Part shown: positions 1-10,693 of the stretch, in pieces | Position numbering within the stretch: the first letter of the stretch is position 1 | How the letters are laid out: each line of letters begins with the position of its first letter | Source: Sycon ciliatum | Taxonomy: Eukaryota; Porifera; Calcarea; Leucosolenida; Sycettidae | Assembly: GCF_964019385.1 (NCBI RefSeq) | Contig: NC_088643.1 | Coordinates: 9,601,554 to 9,665,553 of the forward strand | Length of the DNA: 64,000 nucleotides | Direction: 5' to 3' | Program-made: the position numbers and the translations under genes | Notes under the pieces: generated by a model | Told to the model about the DNA's origin: nothing | Databases searched by the model: none | What the model saw: the letters and a program-made list of their open reading frames with translations, nothing else

Positions 1-660
1 ATACATGTACAAACGTTCAAGCCTCTGGGCCTGGCACAAGCCACTGTCATTGGCACAGGCAAAAAACTGGACTAGCCCCTTGGGCCAGTGAGGGCATGAA
101 TAGTCATCGAACGGAGCGTATAAGCAACCAGTATCTGGGCGTCAGGCAAGAATCCCTTTCAGATCTGATTGTTTGTTCGACATCTGGCCGAAACCGATAC
201 TGGCACCGGGTAATTGTTGCTTGCAATGGGCACATAGTAGTAGTACATGTGGGTATTGGGTTATATAATACCATGTACATGTACATGTACATGCTAGTAC
301 ATACATGTAGGCATCATGTGGGTAGGTGGAGTACCAGTACTGGCTGGAACAAGCGCGTTGTTTAGGATACCGAGTGGACCTAGTTATACATGTACATTTG
401 TATGTACATGTACATGTACTATGATGTAGCCCCAATCAGCAGATGAATGCATTTTGGTGACCATGAAACTCTCAGCTCAGTGGAAATATTCAAATATTAA
501 TTACTGAATGTCGAAATAATGAGTGTCGCAATAACAGTACTAAAATAGATAGCTCCCTGCAGTGACTGTTTACGTGTAGTGTACACACACGATAATCATC
601 GCCCGGTGCATGCTGCTTCACTCTTCGCTGGGTGATGGATCCATCTGCATAATTATCTAG
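1..660. other. Intergenic, with ACATGT palindromic tracts
   Basis: No gene is seen. Short palindromic ACATGT-type tracts lie near 273-302 and 388-418. The open frames here run through these tracts (repeating Met-Tyr or Thr-Cys) and look like repeat translation. Confidence 0.6.
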
Positions 661-880
661 AAGACCCTTGACTAGTGGTTAGAGCGTGGGTGATTGCGGC
701 ACCTCTGCCAGTCTGCCTCCCCCTGCTCCTCCTACTTTGCGGTCTGTGGTGGTGAGGAGCAACCGTGGCAGGCGACTTATCACGCCGGAATCAGAGCCAG
801 CTCCAACATTGAAGCTACATGTACTTTCAAATTCAACGGAAGCATCAGCAGCCACGGGAACGACAACAACAACAACTAAT
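660..880 (+). mobile_element. Possible tRNA-derived SINE head
   Basis: TAGTGGTTAGAGCGTGGG at about 674 resembles a Pol III A box. No clear B box follows at tRNA spacing, so this is a weak call for a truncated SINE. Confidence 0.25.
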
Positions 881-1348
881 CAAGTTTTAGTCTTTCCAAA
901 TTCAGCCACTCCCTGTATTATCCTTGATGAGAAGGGAACGAAAACGTTCGATAACTTATGAGAAGTGCTTTGTAGACTGGATGTGTAAAATTGCGTGAAT
1001 GCTTGTGAACCTACATGTACCTTCATTTGGAAATTGTTATCAGCCTCCGACCTCCTTTTTCTTCTACATGGCTTTTGCACAACGGTAATTTTTGCCCGCA
1101 AAAGAGGCTTAAAAAAGCAATTCCCAAAGGGTTTTGTACGAAAACGTGTTCGAATCATAATGTATCCATGGTTCTTTCTTCCCAATGTATTTCTCCTTTC
1201 CTTTTAGATTGTTGTCGCATCGTCTTCATTGCTTGACATTGTTTTATAAAGTAATCAGAATGTCACTTCAGCTCGTCCTCCTTGTTGCAACAAATACAAT
1301 GCCCTTCATACAGCACTGTTTCGACCACTACGGTCTCATCAGTGTAGG
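880..1348 (-). mobile_element. PLE-type terminal repeat fragment
   Basis: About 1119-1290 matches 33412-33560 in the same order (ACGAAAAC-TTCGAATCAT, a pyrimidine-rich middle, then AGTAATC and TTCAGCTCGTCC). The end carries a minus-strand hammerhead ribozyme. Hammerheads in the terminal repeats of Penelope-like elements are established; assigning this fragment to a PLE is inference, because no PLE protein is adjacent. Confidence 0.5.
1303..1348 (-). ncRNA. Hammerhead ribozyme candidate 1 (type I)
   Basis: On the minus strand CTGATGA (1342-1336) is followed by stem II GACC/GGTC with loop GTAGT, then GAAA (1322-1319). Stem III is ACAG/CTGT with a 2-nt loop, followed by cleavage triplet GTA (expected cut between 1309 and 1308). 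Stem I pairs 5 of its 6 inner positions. All core bases of the hammerhead fold are present. A very short stem III is usual in PLE hammerheads. Confidence 0.75.
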
Positions 1349-1505
1349 TTGAGGATAACGAATAGCTAGAATAAATTTGAAAGCACAGTTTTACACATAG
1401 AATGAAAATGAAGAAGTGCGATCCCGCGCTTTGAGGTAATAGAGGTCGGCCAGAGTGCGCATGTGGTGGAGGTCGAATTGCTGCATTATTAATATTGCTA
1501 GTTTA

Positions 1506-1769
1506 CTATGAGCTTATGTGCACATAGTAAAAGACAGCTTTCTTTTGTCTGGCGCTGTGCGAATGGACATCGTTCTCCTCTGCTGACTGATGTATTCCTG
1601 CCTTTGGACAATCAGATGCGAGGTGGCCAATCCAACCTCCTAGGCTAAAGTTTCTCCGTCGCCGTTCAGCGATCGGTACCCACACAGTGAGCTTCAACGG
1701 TGTGGTCCTCTGGACCGCACTTCGCAATCCAGCTTCTCTGATGTACCAGCCATTATCTATCAGCATCAC
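1506..1769 (-). pseudogene. Possible LINE ORF1 remnant with broken zinc knuckle
   Basis: The minus strand reads open for about 88 codons and contains GWIGHLASDCPKAG, which resembles the second half of a CCHC zinc knuckle; the leading cysteines are missing. Retrotransposon ORF1/gag proteins often carry such knuckles. No start, neighbouring ORF2 or other motif supports an active gene. It could also be a chance open frame. Confidence 0.25.
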
Positions 1770-3100
1770 GTCTCATTTTTCCCCGAGATGTTTTGATGCA
1801 TAGTGATTATGACGCTCATCATTCGCTCCCTTGTCATTTTAGCGAATTCAAGTAAAGAAAACAACAACACAACAACATCATAATTATCTAGTATTATTGT
1901 CTCAATCGTCCTTGTCGTTGCATACTGTGCAGCCTGAACCATAACGGATGTTGTCATACATGTACTTCCTTTCGCCACGGCGGGCTTTTGTAGGTCTTGT
2001 ACATGTACTTCTGTTTGGTCATCTCCTCTTCGCTCGCTGCTCTACAGTGGTGCCATTGTCATCAGGCCATTTGCCTGTTCTGCTTGCCACCCTAAATAAA
2101 TACAAAATTAATACAATACAATAATAATGTGAATGCCAATCCCTCAAGACTCGGCACGTGAGGGCTAAAGCGCGCGCTGCGCGCAAAGAGTCAGTTGCAG
2201 GTACAAAATCATGGCACGAGAACAAACCCATTAATTATTTTCAATGGTGTGCAAATACTGTACTACTTGTGCCATTCATCTCGACGGTACTACAGTAGTC
2301 AGTAGTAATAATCAAGCACGGCCCTAGGCCAGGACCCGGTACCCAGGACTCCTGAATGCCCCGCCATCGAAGCGCCTTTCTGAAGGGATCGGATCACGTG
2401 CGCAATGATGGTCGCTGTAGATCGATGGTAGATAGGCTGGAGTGCGGCAATGACGTCCATACCAGAGCGAATCGCTCAGATGGCCCAGTAGTACAGAATG
2501 CCCGCGGACTCCGGAAACGCAGGCTAAGAGAACACCGGTGTGAATGTCGTCCTCCTTCGAGAGTCCTTGGCACGCCAACAAAAGCTGCATGCGAGTACGT
2601 GTACATACGTACATGCGTACATGTACGCAGCAGGCAACACACTGTAAAAATGACTACAAATAACAGTGGTGGTGATCCGTCTCCTTCAAAACGGCCCTGA
2701 TCACTTGGCGTCGAGTTCAAGTCAGAGTTCAAAGGTTCCCTGGCGCTTACCGAGCAGGCTATAGCGTTCGCTGCGTTGCAAGAACGGGGTCCGGGTTAGC
2801 GCTTCAATGCTGCCGGAGCAGATGGCTAATCTGAGCTGACCACCAAAGTAGCACTGTAGGGACGTCACGAAACCAACAAACAATTGAAAAGTACGTGAAA
2901 ACTGTCACATGCTGTATAATAGTGTTGGCTTGTCGAGTTCGATAAGTGATGGAAGCAAACACAAAACAGCGTCCTGTTCCTGCTTTGCCTACAATACATG
3001 AAGCTGAAGCCCGGAATTTAGGCTTTTAATTTTATCATTGAAAGTCTATAAAACTGTCGGGTGTGTTCTTTGCTTTTCATTCTCGTTCTACTCTCTTCAG
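1770..3100. other. Unassigned region upstream of the HMG exons
   Basis: Both strands stay open over 2324-2730, but no family is recognised. A short ATG frame at 2650 and another at 2949 could be first exons, but neither has a donor in the phase needed by the acceptor at 3100, so the 5' end of the HMG gene is unresolved. Confidence 0.4.
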
Positions 3101-3844
3101 GGTTCACCTCAGTTGGACGATAATCTGCTCATACTCGGGCAAGCATCGCATGCTGAGCTCTTCTCCACAGAGCGAACCATCGAGAAAAAAGAATTGGCCG
3201 CCAGCGCTGGCGACGACGCCACCCAGCGACAGAGGCAGCAGTCAGCCACTGCGGGAAAAGCTGTGGGTGACTTGGCCAAGGCAAAACACAGATCTAACGT
3301 AACGAGTTACTCCGACCAGTTCACCATGAAACCGGAAATGGAGACGCCTGACGATTGTCAATATGGGGTAGGCAGCGGCAGGGACATGTGTAGCGGAAGC
3401 AACGCTCGTCGTATCAAGCGCCCAATGAACTCGTTTCTGATGTGGGCCAAGGAAGCCAGGAAGCGAGTTAGCGACGAACACGCCGACTTGGACAACGCAG
3501 CAATCAGTGGCTTGCTTGGTCAGCTATGGAAGGAGCTGCCAGATAGCCAGAAAGAACCCTTCATACTCCGTGCTGATGACGTCCGACAGCAGCATCGTCA
3601 CGATCACCCCAGCTACTACCGGCATCGCCAACGCAAGAAGCCGCTCACCAAGGACAAGATCGTCAACGAGAAAATTCATCAAGTCGTCCAGGTCGTCCTG
3701 GACTCGAAAGAATTCCCACCGCTCATGCAGGTTGGAGCAGAAGCGATGGGCAGCAACACCGGTGAGGCTGGCGCTGGCGAAACCTGGGACAAGTCAGCGC
3801 AATCGGACAACGCCAGAGTGACCTGCCCTGCCAGTAGAAGGTGA
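3101..3844 (+). CDS. SOX-like HMG-box transcription factor exon A
   Basis: Encodes a SOX-type HMG box at 3407-3640 (about 78 residues). KRPMNSFLMWAKEARKR matches the SOX hallmark RPMNAFMVW, and WKELPDSQKEPF and HPSYYRHRQRKK match helices 2-3 and the basic tail. Such domains bind the minor groove and bend DNA in the nucleus. The frame is open from upstream without an ATG. A pyrimidine tract ending CTCTCTTCAG at 3100 is a good acceptor, so 3101 is the likely exon start; the first in-frame ATG is 3326. The frame stops at 3844, but AAG|GTGAGA at 3840/3841 is a near-consensus donor one codon earlier. Splicing there joins in frame to the HMG exon at 5156. SOX F/E-like by eye; subgroup not assigned. 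The upstream exon is not identified. Confidence 0.8.
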   Translation, partial: GSPQLDDNLLILGQASHAELFSTERTIEKKELAASAGDDATQRQRQQSATAGKAVGDLAKAKHRSNVTSYSDQFTMKPEMETPDDCQYGVGSGRDMCSGSNARRIKRPMNSFLMWAKEARKRVSDEHADLDNAAISGLLGQLWKELPDSQKEPFILRADDVRQQHRHDHPSYYRHRQRKKPLTKDKIVNEKIHQVVQVVLDSKEFPPLMQVGAEAMGSNTGEAGAGETWDKSAQSDNARVTCPASRR

Positions 3845-4520
3845 GAACTCTGCAATCGCTGTCACAACTGTCATGGTTTCCCTTTTCTCTCTAGCTCTTC
3901 TCTTGTACCTTCTTGCTATTATTCACTTAAACATGTAACTACTTGTCGATACTGTGCGTAGAGGCACCGACTCACTAAAATGTTTGGTACTTTGTCGGCT
4001 CATCATCTCAACACAGATTCTAAGGAGAACACAACTACTTATACGTACTAATGAGGAAGGAACTTAGAAAACATTATCCAAAGAGAGGTTTTGGTCACAA
4101 CTGTCATACTTTGAAGTGCATGTACCATTATTATCACTGAGTCTGTTGTTGAGAGTGCACCATCCGGCACCTGTGCGCACTTACAACCTACCTGCATTGG
4201 TCATTGATTCGTCAAATTAAGGCAATCCCATAAATAGAAGTGCACAGGCTCCAGTCTCCTGTGTTAAATACAAGCAGTCACAGTGAGCCACTAGCAGTCT
4301 GTATGCTACTTACATAATTAGAAGGGTAGCATGGTGCGTTGCAACTTGCAACTGACGTGGATGCTGCTGTTTATAATGCTCCCCCACCATCCACCCTCTC
4401 CCCTCACCAAGCTCCTAACTCATATTCATAAGACGTAGGATGAGGGTTCGGGCTACACTGTTTTCCCTGGTAACGCATTGACGGCTCTTCATGATGAATG
4501 TGTGTGAGAGGGAGAGAGAG

Positions 4521-4615
<95 letters not shown>

Positions 4616-5155
4616 GTGGAATGGCAGTATGACGTCAGAGCTACTGGGACAAACTCATGTACTTCAGAAGTACCATCAAGGTCTGGGGCACCAAACTATA
4701 TACCGGCACGTGGTCTAAATGTAGCATGTCTCTCCAGCACCTTCTGGAAAGCGTGGCTTTTTTTTGTCCTCCACGATGGTCTAGTATCATTTCAAAGTCA
4801 GGTGCATATGCCCAATATTGCCGAGTTTCTGAACGATTGGAGATATTTAATGGGCGCCAAACATTGAAAGCTCTCGGACGCACCACCGACAGTGAACTGT
4901 TCTTTTCTGGTTCAAAATTATAGAGCGGATACAAGTGAAACCTAGGCCCGCAATGTGTTGACAGAGCTGTACATGTATGAAAAGGTATATGGACATACGG
5001 GAACATGAATAGAGAAACCGGATAGATCAACCACTCAAATGTTGTGTTAAACTCGAAGCAACGGAAGAATTTGTACAGTGAAGGTTATACTGGCTACAGG
5101 CGACAATGTATTCTCAATCGTGCTTTGTCTCCATCGCTGTGTGTTATTTCTCCAG
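3841..5155 (+). other. Putative intron between HMG exons A and B
   Basis: Bounded by donor GTGAGA (3841) and acceptor TTATTTCTCCAG (5155). No other coding signal and no clear AATAAA poly(A) signal was seen inside, which fits an intron. It holds a compound microsatellite and AT-rich unique sequence. Confidence 0.5.
4505..4612 (+). repeat. Compound (GA)n-(TG)n-(GA)n microsatellite
   Basis: A GA run, then about 33 TG units (4525-4591), then GA again. The VCVCVC frames over it are repeat translation. Confidence 0.95.
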
Positions 5156-6236
5156 CAAGAAACTGGGTAGACGGCAGAAGAGCACAAGCGATAGTCGCGG
5201 CAGCAACAGTACAGCAAACAAGGGTGGCCGTAGAGGGAACAAGAACAAACGGCCCACAAACGCCTTCCTCCTCTGGGCGCAGTCCTCACGGCCGAAACTT
5301 GCCAAGAAGTTTGGCGAGCTGTCCAACTGGCAGATTAGCATGGTACTGGGGGAGCTGTGGAAGCAAGCACCGGTCGAGAGCAAATGCGGTTATCATAAAC
5401 TGGCCGAGCAGCTGAGAAACGAGCACCGCGCCAGCAACCCGGAACTGTACCGTCATCCAGAGCGGCTCGCTGTCTGCAAGCTGGAGTCCGCTAAAGCGGA
5501 GAGCTCCCCCGGCGAGGACAAGATGACTGCCTTTGCTCTGCGCGTAAGCACAGCGTCGTGCAATGGCTCCTCATTGCGCAGCTCTGAATCGATGTACCTT
5601 AATTCTACGCCATCGGTCGCTGAGCCGGCAACGCTAGCGTTGTCTGCAGGTTCATCCATGTCATCAGCGTGCAGCACTATGAACACGTTGGCTTCACCGG
5701 CTTCATCCTCCGCAACAGCACTAGACTACCAACGGCTGCTGAGCGCTGACCTGCTAACCGATAGTGAACTATCTCACTGCCTGACGGACATCAGCGCCAG
5801 TGCAGTCGGCTCTGCTTCCCCGCTGGACGCACTCTTGCAGGCCGAGGATGTCAGCCACTTCCTGCAAGGCCTGGGCTCAGCGAAGTCAGAGAGCTCTCTT
5901 TTCTCCAGCAGCTCTTCGCCGATTCGACCCAGCGGAGGTATCGACGACACCGCTGTGCTCCTACCCGAGCCGATATGGTCGGCAGCACAGCTGACAAGCA
6001 TAGCACCGTCTCTCTACGCCCAGTCCTACATGTGGCCAGACCTAGCCAACACACTGATGATGGACAGCTGGCATCCCAACACCAACCCGACCGCCCAGCA
6101 CCTATGGTCCGCGCCGGCGATCCCTCAGGACATCACCATGGCCAATGGACTGCACTCTCCGTATCTCGGCTTCATGCCAGGACTGGCAAACCCAAGCACA
6201 TTATCTACTGGCATGCAGCTACCCATTTTCAACTAA
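5106..6236 (+). CDS. Divergent HMG-box exon B with Ser/Ala-rich tail
   Basis: Contains a divergent SOX-like HMG box at 5241-5471: KRPTNAFLLWAQ aligns with RPMNAFMVW and LGELWKQAP with helix 2, but the conserved Met is Thr and helix 3 carries an unusual KCGYHKLAEQ. The box is followed by about 250 residues rich in Ser, Ala, Thr and Pro, typical of an activation region, ending at TAA 6234-6236. An ATG at 5106 opens the frame, but the 16 residues after it are hydrophobic and lie on a pyrimidine-rich acceptor (TTATTTCTCCAG, AG at 5154-5155). The real exon therefore probably starts at 5156, needing two bases from the previous exon. Exon A at 3840 supplies exactly two. Either B is the 3' exon of a two-box gene with A, or its own first exon is unrecognised. 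Confidence 0.75.
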   Translation: MYSQSCFVSIAVCYFSSKKLGRRQKSTSDSRGSNSTANKGGRRGNKNKRPTNAFLLWAQSSRPKLAKKFGELSNWQISMVLGELWKQAPVESKCGYHKLAEQLRNEHRASNPELYRHPERLAVCKLESAKAESSPGEDKMTAFALRVSTASCNGSSLRSSESMYLNSTPSVAEPATLALSAGSSMSSACSTMNTLASPASSSATALDYQRLLSADLLTDSELSHCLTDISASAVGSASPLDALLQAEDVSHFLQGLGSAKSESSLFSSSSSPIRPSGGIDDTAVLLPEPIWSAAQLTSIAPSLYAQSYMWPDLANTLMMDSWHPNTNPTAQHLWSAPAIPQDITMANGLHSPYLGFMPGLANPSTLSTGMQLPIFN

Positions 6237-6812
6237 AAATCTCTCAACTACAATCCAGCTACACGCACACATGTTTCGTACAGCAGCAGCAGAATGGACT
6301 GCAAGTCCTCAGCGGAATCAAGCCATAGCTGTGCACTGGCGTTGCGTGAGAATCACGGTCCCATGGATTCTCGGCACCATTCTGTCTACGCAACATGTGG
6401 GCCGGCCGTAAAATTCACAACTGAACCTCAATCGCAGAAGAACTACAGAACACCAAAAATACTGGACTGGACTCTTGATCTAGACTCACTAATAACTGTC
6501 AATGCCTCTCGAACAGGTCAAAACGACAAAACTTCAAAGTGGACTTTCTTAGCTTTTTAGCAGTTTTTTTTTAATGAATTGTTCCCCAACAGTTGTGAAA
6601 ATTCTTGCCGTGCATTCCACATTGTACTGTGCAGTTGAAACAGTTGACGTTGAATTTCCTTATGCATAACAACACTGCACTCGTTGTTGGCAGTCCAGCG
6701 TGTGCCACTATTTTCCTATCTAATTTCAGCCTGCCGACGATCGTACATGTACTGTGGAAGTCAACATAGCTTTTAACGGTTGTAATATTACTACTTTCTA
6801 GATCCCTGGTGT
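6237..6812 (+). other. 3' region of the HMG locus
   Basis: Probably 3' untranslated and intergenic sequence. No AATAAA close to the stop codon and no further gene are seen. Confidence 0.4.
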
Positions 6813-6973
6813 GGAGAGGGTGATTCCACAGCTTTGTCATGTGACTAAATCTGTGCAGAATGTGGACAGTGGCACCAACATGGCCGACATCATACGACCC
6901 ATAGATACAGGGCTGGGTGGAGTTGGACCCAACATGGTTGTCCCGTGTGGTCATGTGATAGATGTAAAACCAC
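6813..6973. mobile_element. MITE, degenerate copy (CATGTGAC family)
   Basis: Shares CTTTGTCATGTGACTAAAT, GTGGACAGTGG and ACCAACATGGCC in order with 16013-16188. Its terminal inverted repeats (TIRs) are decayed: GTGATTCC on the left, AAACCACTA on the right. Confidence 0.5.
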
Positions 6974-7079
6974 TACTAGCATATTAATATTGCCTCAATC
7001 CAAGGTGCTGAGCAAAACAAATGCAAGCTGGTGGTGCCTGAACCTGTACACATGGCCAGTTATTCACTTCCTTGTTATT

Positions 7080-7228
<149 letters not shown>

Positions 7229-8183
7229 GTGAAAAGGGGAAAGCGAAGGAAGGGTGCTCATGCCAGGTGAAGGGGCAGGGATACCAATGATAAAAAATAA
7301 CATATCAGAGTCAGGATTATGTCACACTGAACAATAAAAAAGGCATTGGGTAAATTTTCCACTGGTTTGAGGGAAAGACGCATTGGGTAAAACAAAAAAC
7401 TTGATAGCAACATTGCTAGTTGTACAGCGGGCGCGTCAAGAAGAGCAAACCAAAACCTCTGTGAAGAGGAGACTTTGAAATGTCACGAATGCCCATGTTG
7501 TAAGACGATGGCTGTGTATTGTTTTCCTGTGTGATGACATTCCCCAAACTGTCTCGTGTCATTGAGTGCCTCTGCACTATGAGCATGTGTGATTTGGCAG
7601 TCTTGAGTCTTGTCTTTTCAGTCTTCTTGTTTGGTTGCGGTCACTGCTTTTCGTCATGTCTTAGTTCGAGTCCCAACGTAGTATGTGAATGATAACAATG
7701 TGGGAAAGCAAACACATACTTAACCTTTGTGTTCCAGCATCAGGCGCACAGAACGACTGTGACTCTGTTATTGACTATATGAAATGCTGGTGTCCACATT
7801 CCTGTTATCCATTGAAGCTACACGACAAGGGAAAGTCCCAACTTGTACTAGTACGGTTCTGAATGATATGAGAGATGTCACGTTCTGGCCAGTGAATACG
7901 GCTGGACTTGCAGCCAGGCCGAAATGAGCCATTATAATTACTGGCGCAATGATGGTGATGACTGATGCGTTGGTCCAGGAGTCACCACACGATGATATGC
8001 ATCTGACCTTACCGATGGATCATGAGAGGAGCTAAGTCTAAGTCGCGTCCTGAGTTTCTCGCTGCACCTCCTGTCCAATCTGGCATACCCTTATCTCCTC
8101 CATATGTGGGTTGCTGGGACCATGCTCGTACAGAGCCAGTTGAAGAGATTCCACAGCGTGTGGGCATACAGCGTGAAACCATC
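7229..8183. other. Intergenic, nothing recognised
   Basis: No ORF with a recognisable family, RNA gene or clear repeat was found. Confidence 0.5.
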
Positions 8184-8187
8184 TTAA

Positions 8188-8802
8188 CCCTTTCAGTGCC
8201 ACGGGCGACTTTAGTCGCCCAAAATGAGTATGTGTGTACAAATAAATTCGTATCTCCACTTCTACACACAGGAGAGTTACAAACGACCACTCTACGTGTT
8301 CAGGAAGACCTTGGCTATCGACTCATCACATCGTTTTGTGTCCGTGAGGATAGATATCGCCAGGGCGAAGCTTGAAGCGTGCGCGCTCGGACAAACAAGT
8401 GTCGCCCGTAGAAAACATGACGTATGCGCGTCGCGGGTTTCTCTATTTCTTTCGCGGCAACCCATGCGTATTGGGTATCAAAACATCGAGATATTCAGCG
8501 GCTTTCAGGCCAACTTTGTCCGAATTCCGTGCGTTGAAAGTTGACTGCACTGCGATCGATCGCGCGCGTGAGAAAGTGCAGATGCTACGAAAATGCAGAA
8601 AACGGACTTCGCTCAGGCGCCCTCGCGAGGAAGACTATTTTCGCTGCATTTTCTCTTCACAGCTGTCTGCCTGGCCACGATATCTTTCCAGAGAGCCATC
8701 GCTTGTAAAGATCCGTGGATATACAGCTGAGCTATGAAAAATTTGAGTTCAGCTCAACTCAGAAAAATTTGAATTTTTCTGACCCCCTTGGCACTGAAAG
8801 GG
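8188..8802. mobile_element. piggyBac-type MITE (615 bp)
   Basis: Termini CCCTTTCAGTGCCA and TTGGCACTGAAAGGG are inverted repeats flanked by TTAA on both sides (8184-8187 and 8803-8806). The TTAA target site and CCCTTT ends are diagnostic of piggyBac elements. It has no transposase, so it would depend on one elsewhere. The open frames inside (8224-8737) show no DDD transposase motifs. Confidence 0.85.
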
Positions 8803-8806
8803 TTAA

Positions 8807-10186
8807 GCAGGTTCCCAGGCGGCTGTGAAACTCCTGCATTAAGCACCAACACTGACAGATGATGCACTGGCGGGTAGCTCAAGGAAACCCCACAGGATAT
8901 AACGAGCACATGAAGAACGCCATCCAGAGTCACGTGACAGCTGCTAGGCCACTGAAGCGAGCAACGAACTCCGCCAGGCCGTGTACAGTGCTACTGGCGA
9001 TCTTCTCAGCAGGTTCCATTGAGATGAACTGCTGGATGTTATTTACCTCGCCTAGTAAGCAGCGCAAACACAGGAGCAGACAGGCAGACACACACGTACA
9101 TACGTACGCACACACATACACACGTACACACACACACACAGGCTCGTGTGCTGACATTGATACACCATACTGTCACACAATGACAGCCCAGTTGACCGAA
9201 TGCCACAGCAAGGCACCAAGCTCCTAATTACCAGTGATTTTTAATGCTTACAAGCACAGTTGGCTTCAACAGGATACCTCTAGCTGTCAACGACGCAGTT
9301 GCAACTATCTTCCGAGCCCGCCGAGCCAAGGATCTGCCGCAGATGCAGTTGATCAATTGATCCATGCGCAGCAAGCAGTGGCTAAATAAGCCAAGGTGTA
9401 TAAGTGGCGAAAGACGCCATACAGACATCATGGTACCTCTGATTGCCGATACTGGCGGCTATAAATCCTCCACGATTGCTAAGAAATCTGAGGAATTTGC
9501 ACGCTTTTCGCCAAAAAAAAGTGTCCCCGTGAATGATATGGTCCTGGGAGATTACCCTCTGTCCGACCTGCCCATCTCTCAACCGATCACAACAACCTAC
9601 CCCGGCTTAGTGCGTTGATCCCCCATGATCACTCAGCATACAGGTCTCTAAACAACTAGGTGTCCTTTGGTGAGAGGTGTCCTTTGTTGTGAGGTGTCCA
9701 CTAAGAGAGGTTCCTCTGTGTACTTACAATCAGTTCTAATGGGTGCGTAGGACGGTGGAGGAGACATCCATCCACTGCCACTAGAAGTCTTGCTCCGCAT
9801 GTGGCTGCGGTCACTAGCAAACTCGGCTAGGTATGACGCAGCAGGAACAACCCGAAAGATCCTACAACAGTACACAGAAACGGCATCGTGTTGTCAAGCA
9901 AAGGGCATACGCCTATGTGGGACATGAAAAAGTCAGTGACACCAAATCCCGGTTCAGGATATGCCCTCTGCTTGGATCAGTTCAAATCCTGACCAGTGGT
10001 GTGTGTGTGAGTGTGTACGTGTGTGTGTGGACGCACACGTGCACATGCACAGGTGTGAGCATACACAGGCGTATGCAGATGAAAGATACGGTCCATGCAT
10101 CTGTCACCGTAGCAGTACCAATTATGCCCTGATAAACAAAATCCGATTTTTCCTTTCAATGCGTCGAACTACATTTTGTCGGCCTT
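8807..10186. other. Intergenic, short CA/TG tracts
   Basis: Contains impure CA/GT tracts near 9089-9140 and 10000-10030. No gene is recognised. Confidence 0.5.
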
Positions 10187-10203
10187 GGCACTGAAAGGGT
10201 TAA
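10187..10203. mobile_element. Solo piggyBac-type right end
   Basis: GGCACTGAAAGGG followed by TTAA is identical to the right end of the element at 8802. No matching left end was found, so this is a truncated copy. Confidence 0.6.
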
Positions 10204-10693
10204 ACATGTACCTGTACGGACGGATTCATAAGAGTTATTATTATTTTGCTTGTTCGCGTTGGCATCAACCTGCATAAAGCAGGTATATAGCCTTCGCTTA
10301 AGCTGCCATAAAAAAAGAAAGCTCATCCTAAGCGAGAGGGCTAGAGGGAAATATAACGATAACGAGATACAGAATACAAAGAAATCCAATGAGTTCAACA
10401 TACAATTCAAAACAAGAAAGAAAGGAAAGAAAAACAGAGCCGAATCTACCGATTGATCCATCAATCGACAAAGGGGACTAATCCGTTAATGTTGCAAAGT
10501 ATTGTAGTTGCAGATCCCCAGGCCAGGGCCAGCATATTGCCGATTCTGGATAGGTCTCTGCAGCATTTGATGTGGTAATTATCATAATTGTTGATAAAAT
10601 TGTTAGAGTATCTAGAGTATCTAGTGTGTTAGAGTATCTAGTGTAATTGTATCCGTTATTATTGTTAAGGGTATCTAGTGTAATTGTATAACT
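10204..10693. other. Unassigned, with LINE 3' tail repeats
   Basis: From about 10600 the sequence repeats GTATCTAGTGTAATTGTAT-like units just 3' of the minus-strand LINE, probably its tail repeats. The rest is unassigned. Confidence 0.4.

Noticed and set aside
3038-3100. N-terminal extension of HMG exon A (hydrophobic, signal-peptide-like)
   Set aside because: Begins at a TTG and covers a pyrimidine tract with an acceptor at 3100; a secreted transcription factor is implausible.
8224-8737. Transposase inside the piggyBac-type element
   Set aside because: Open frames lack DDD-type motifs and are too short.
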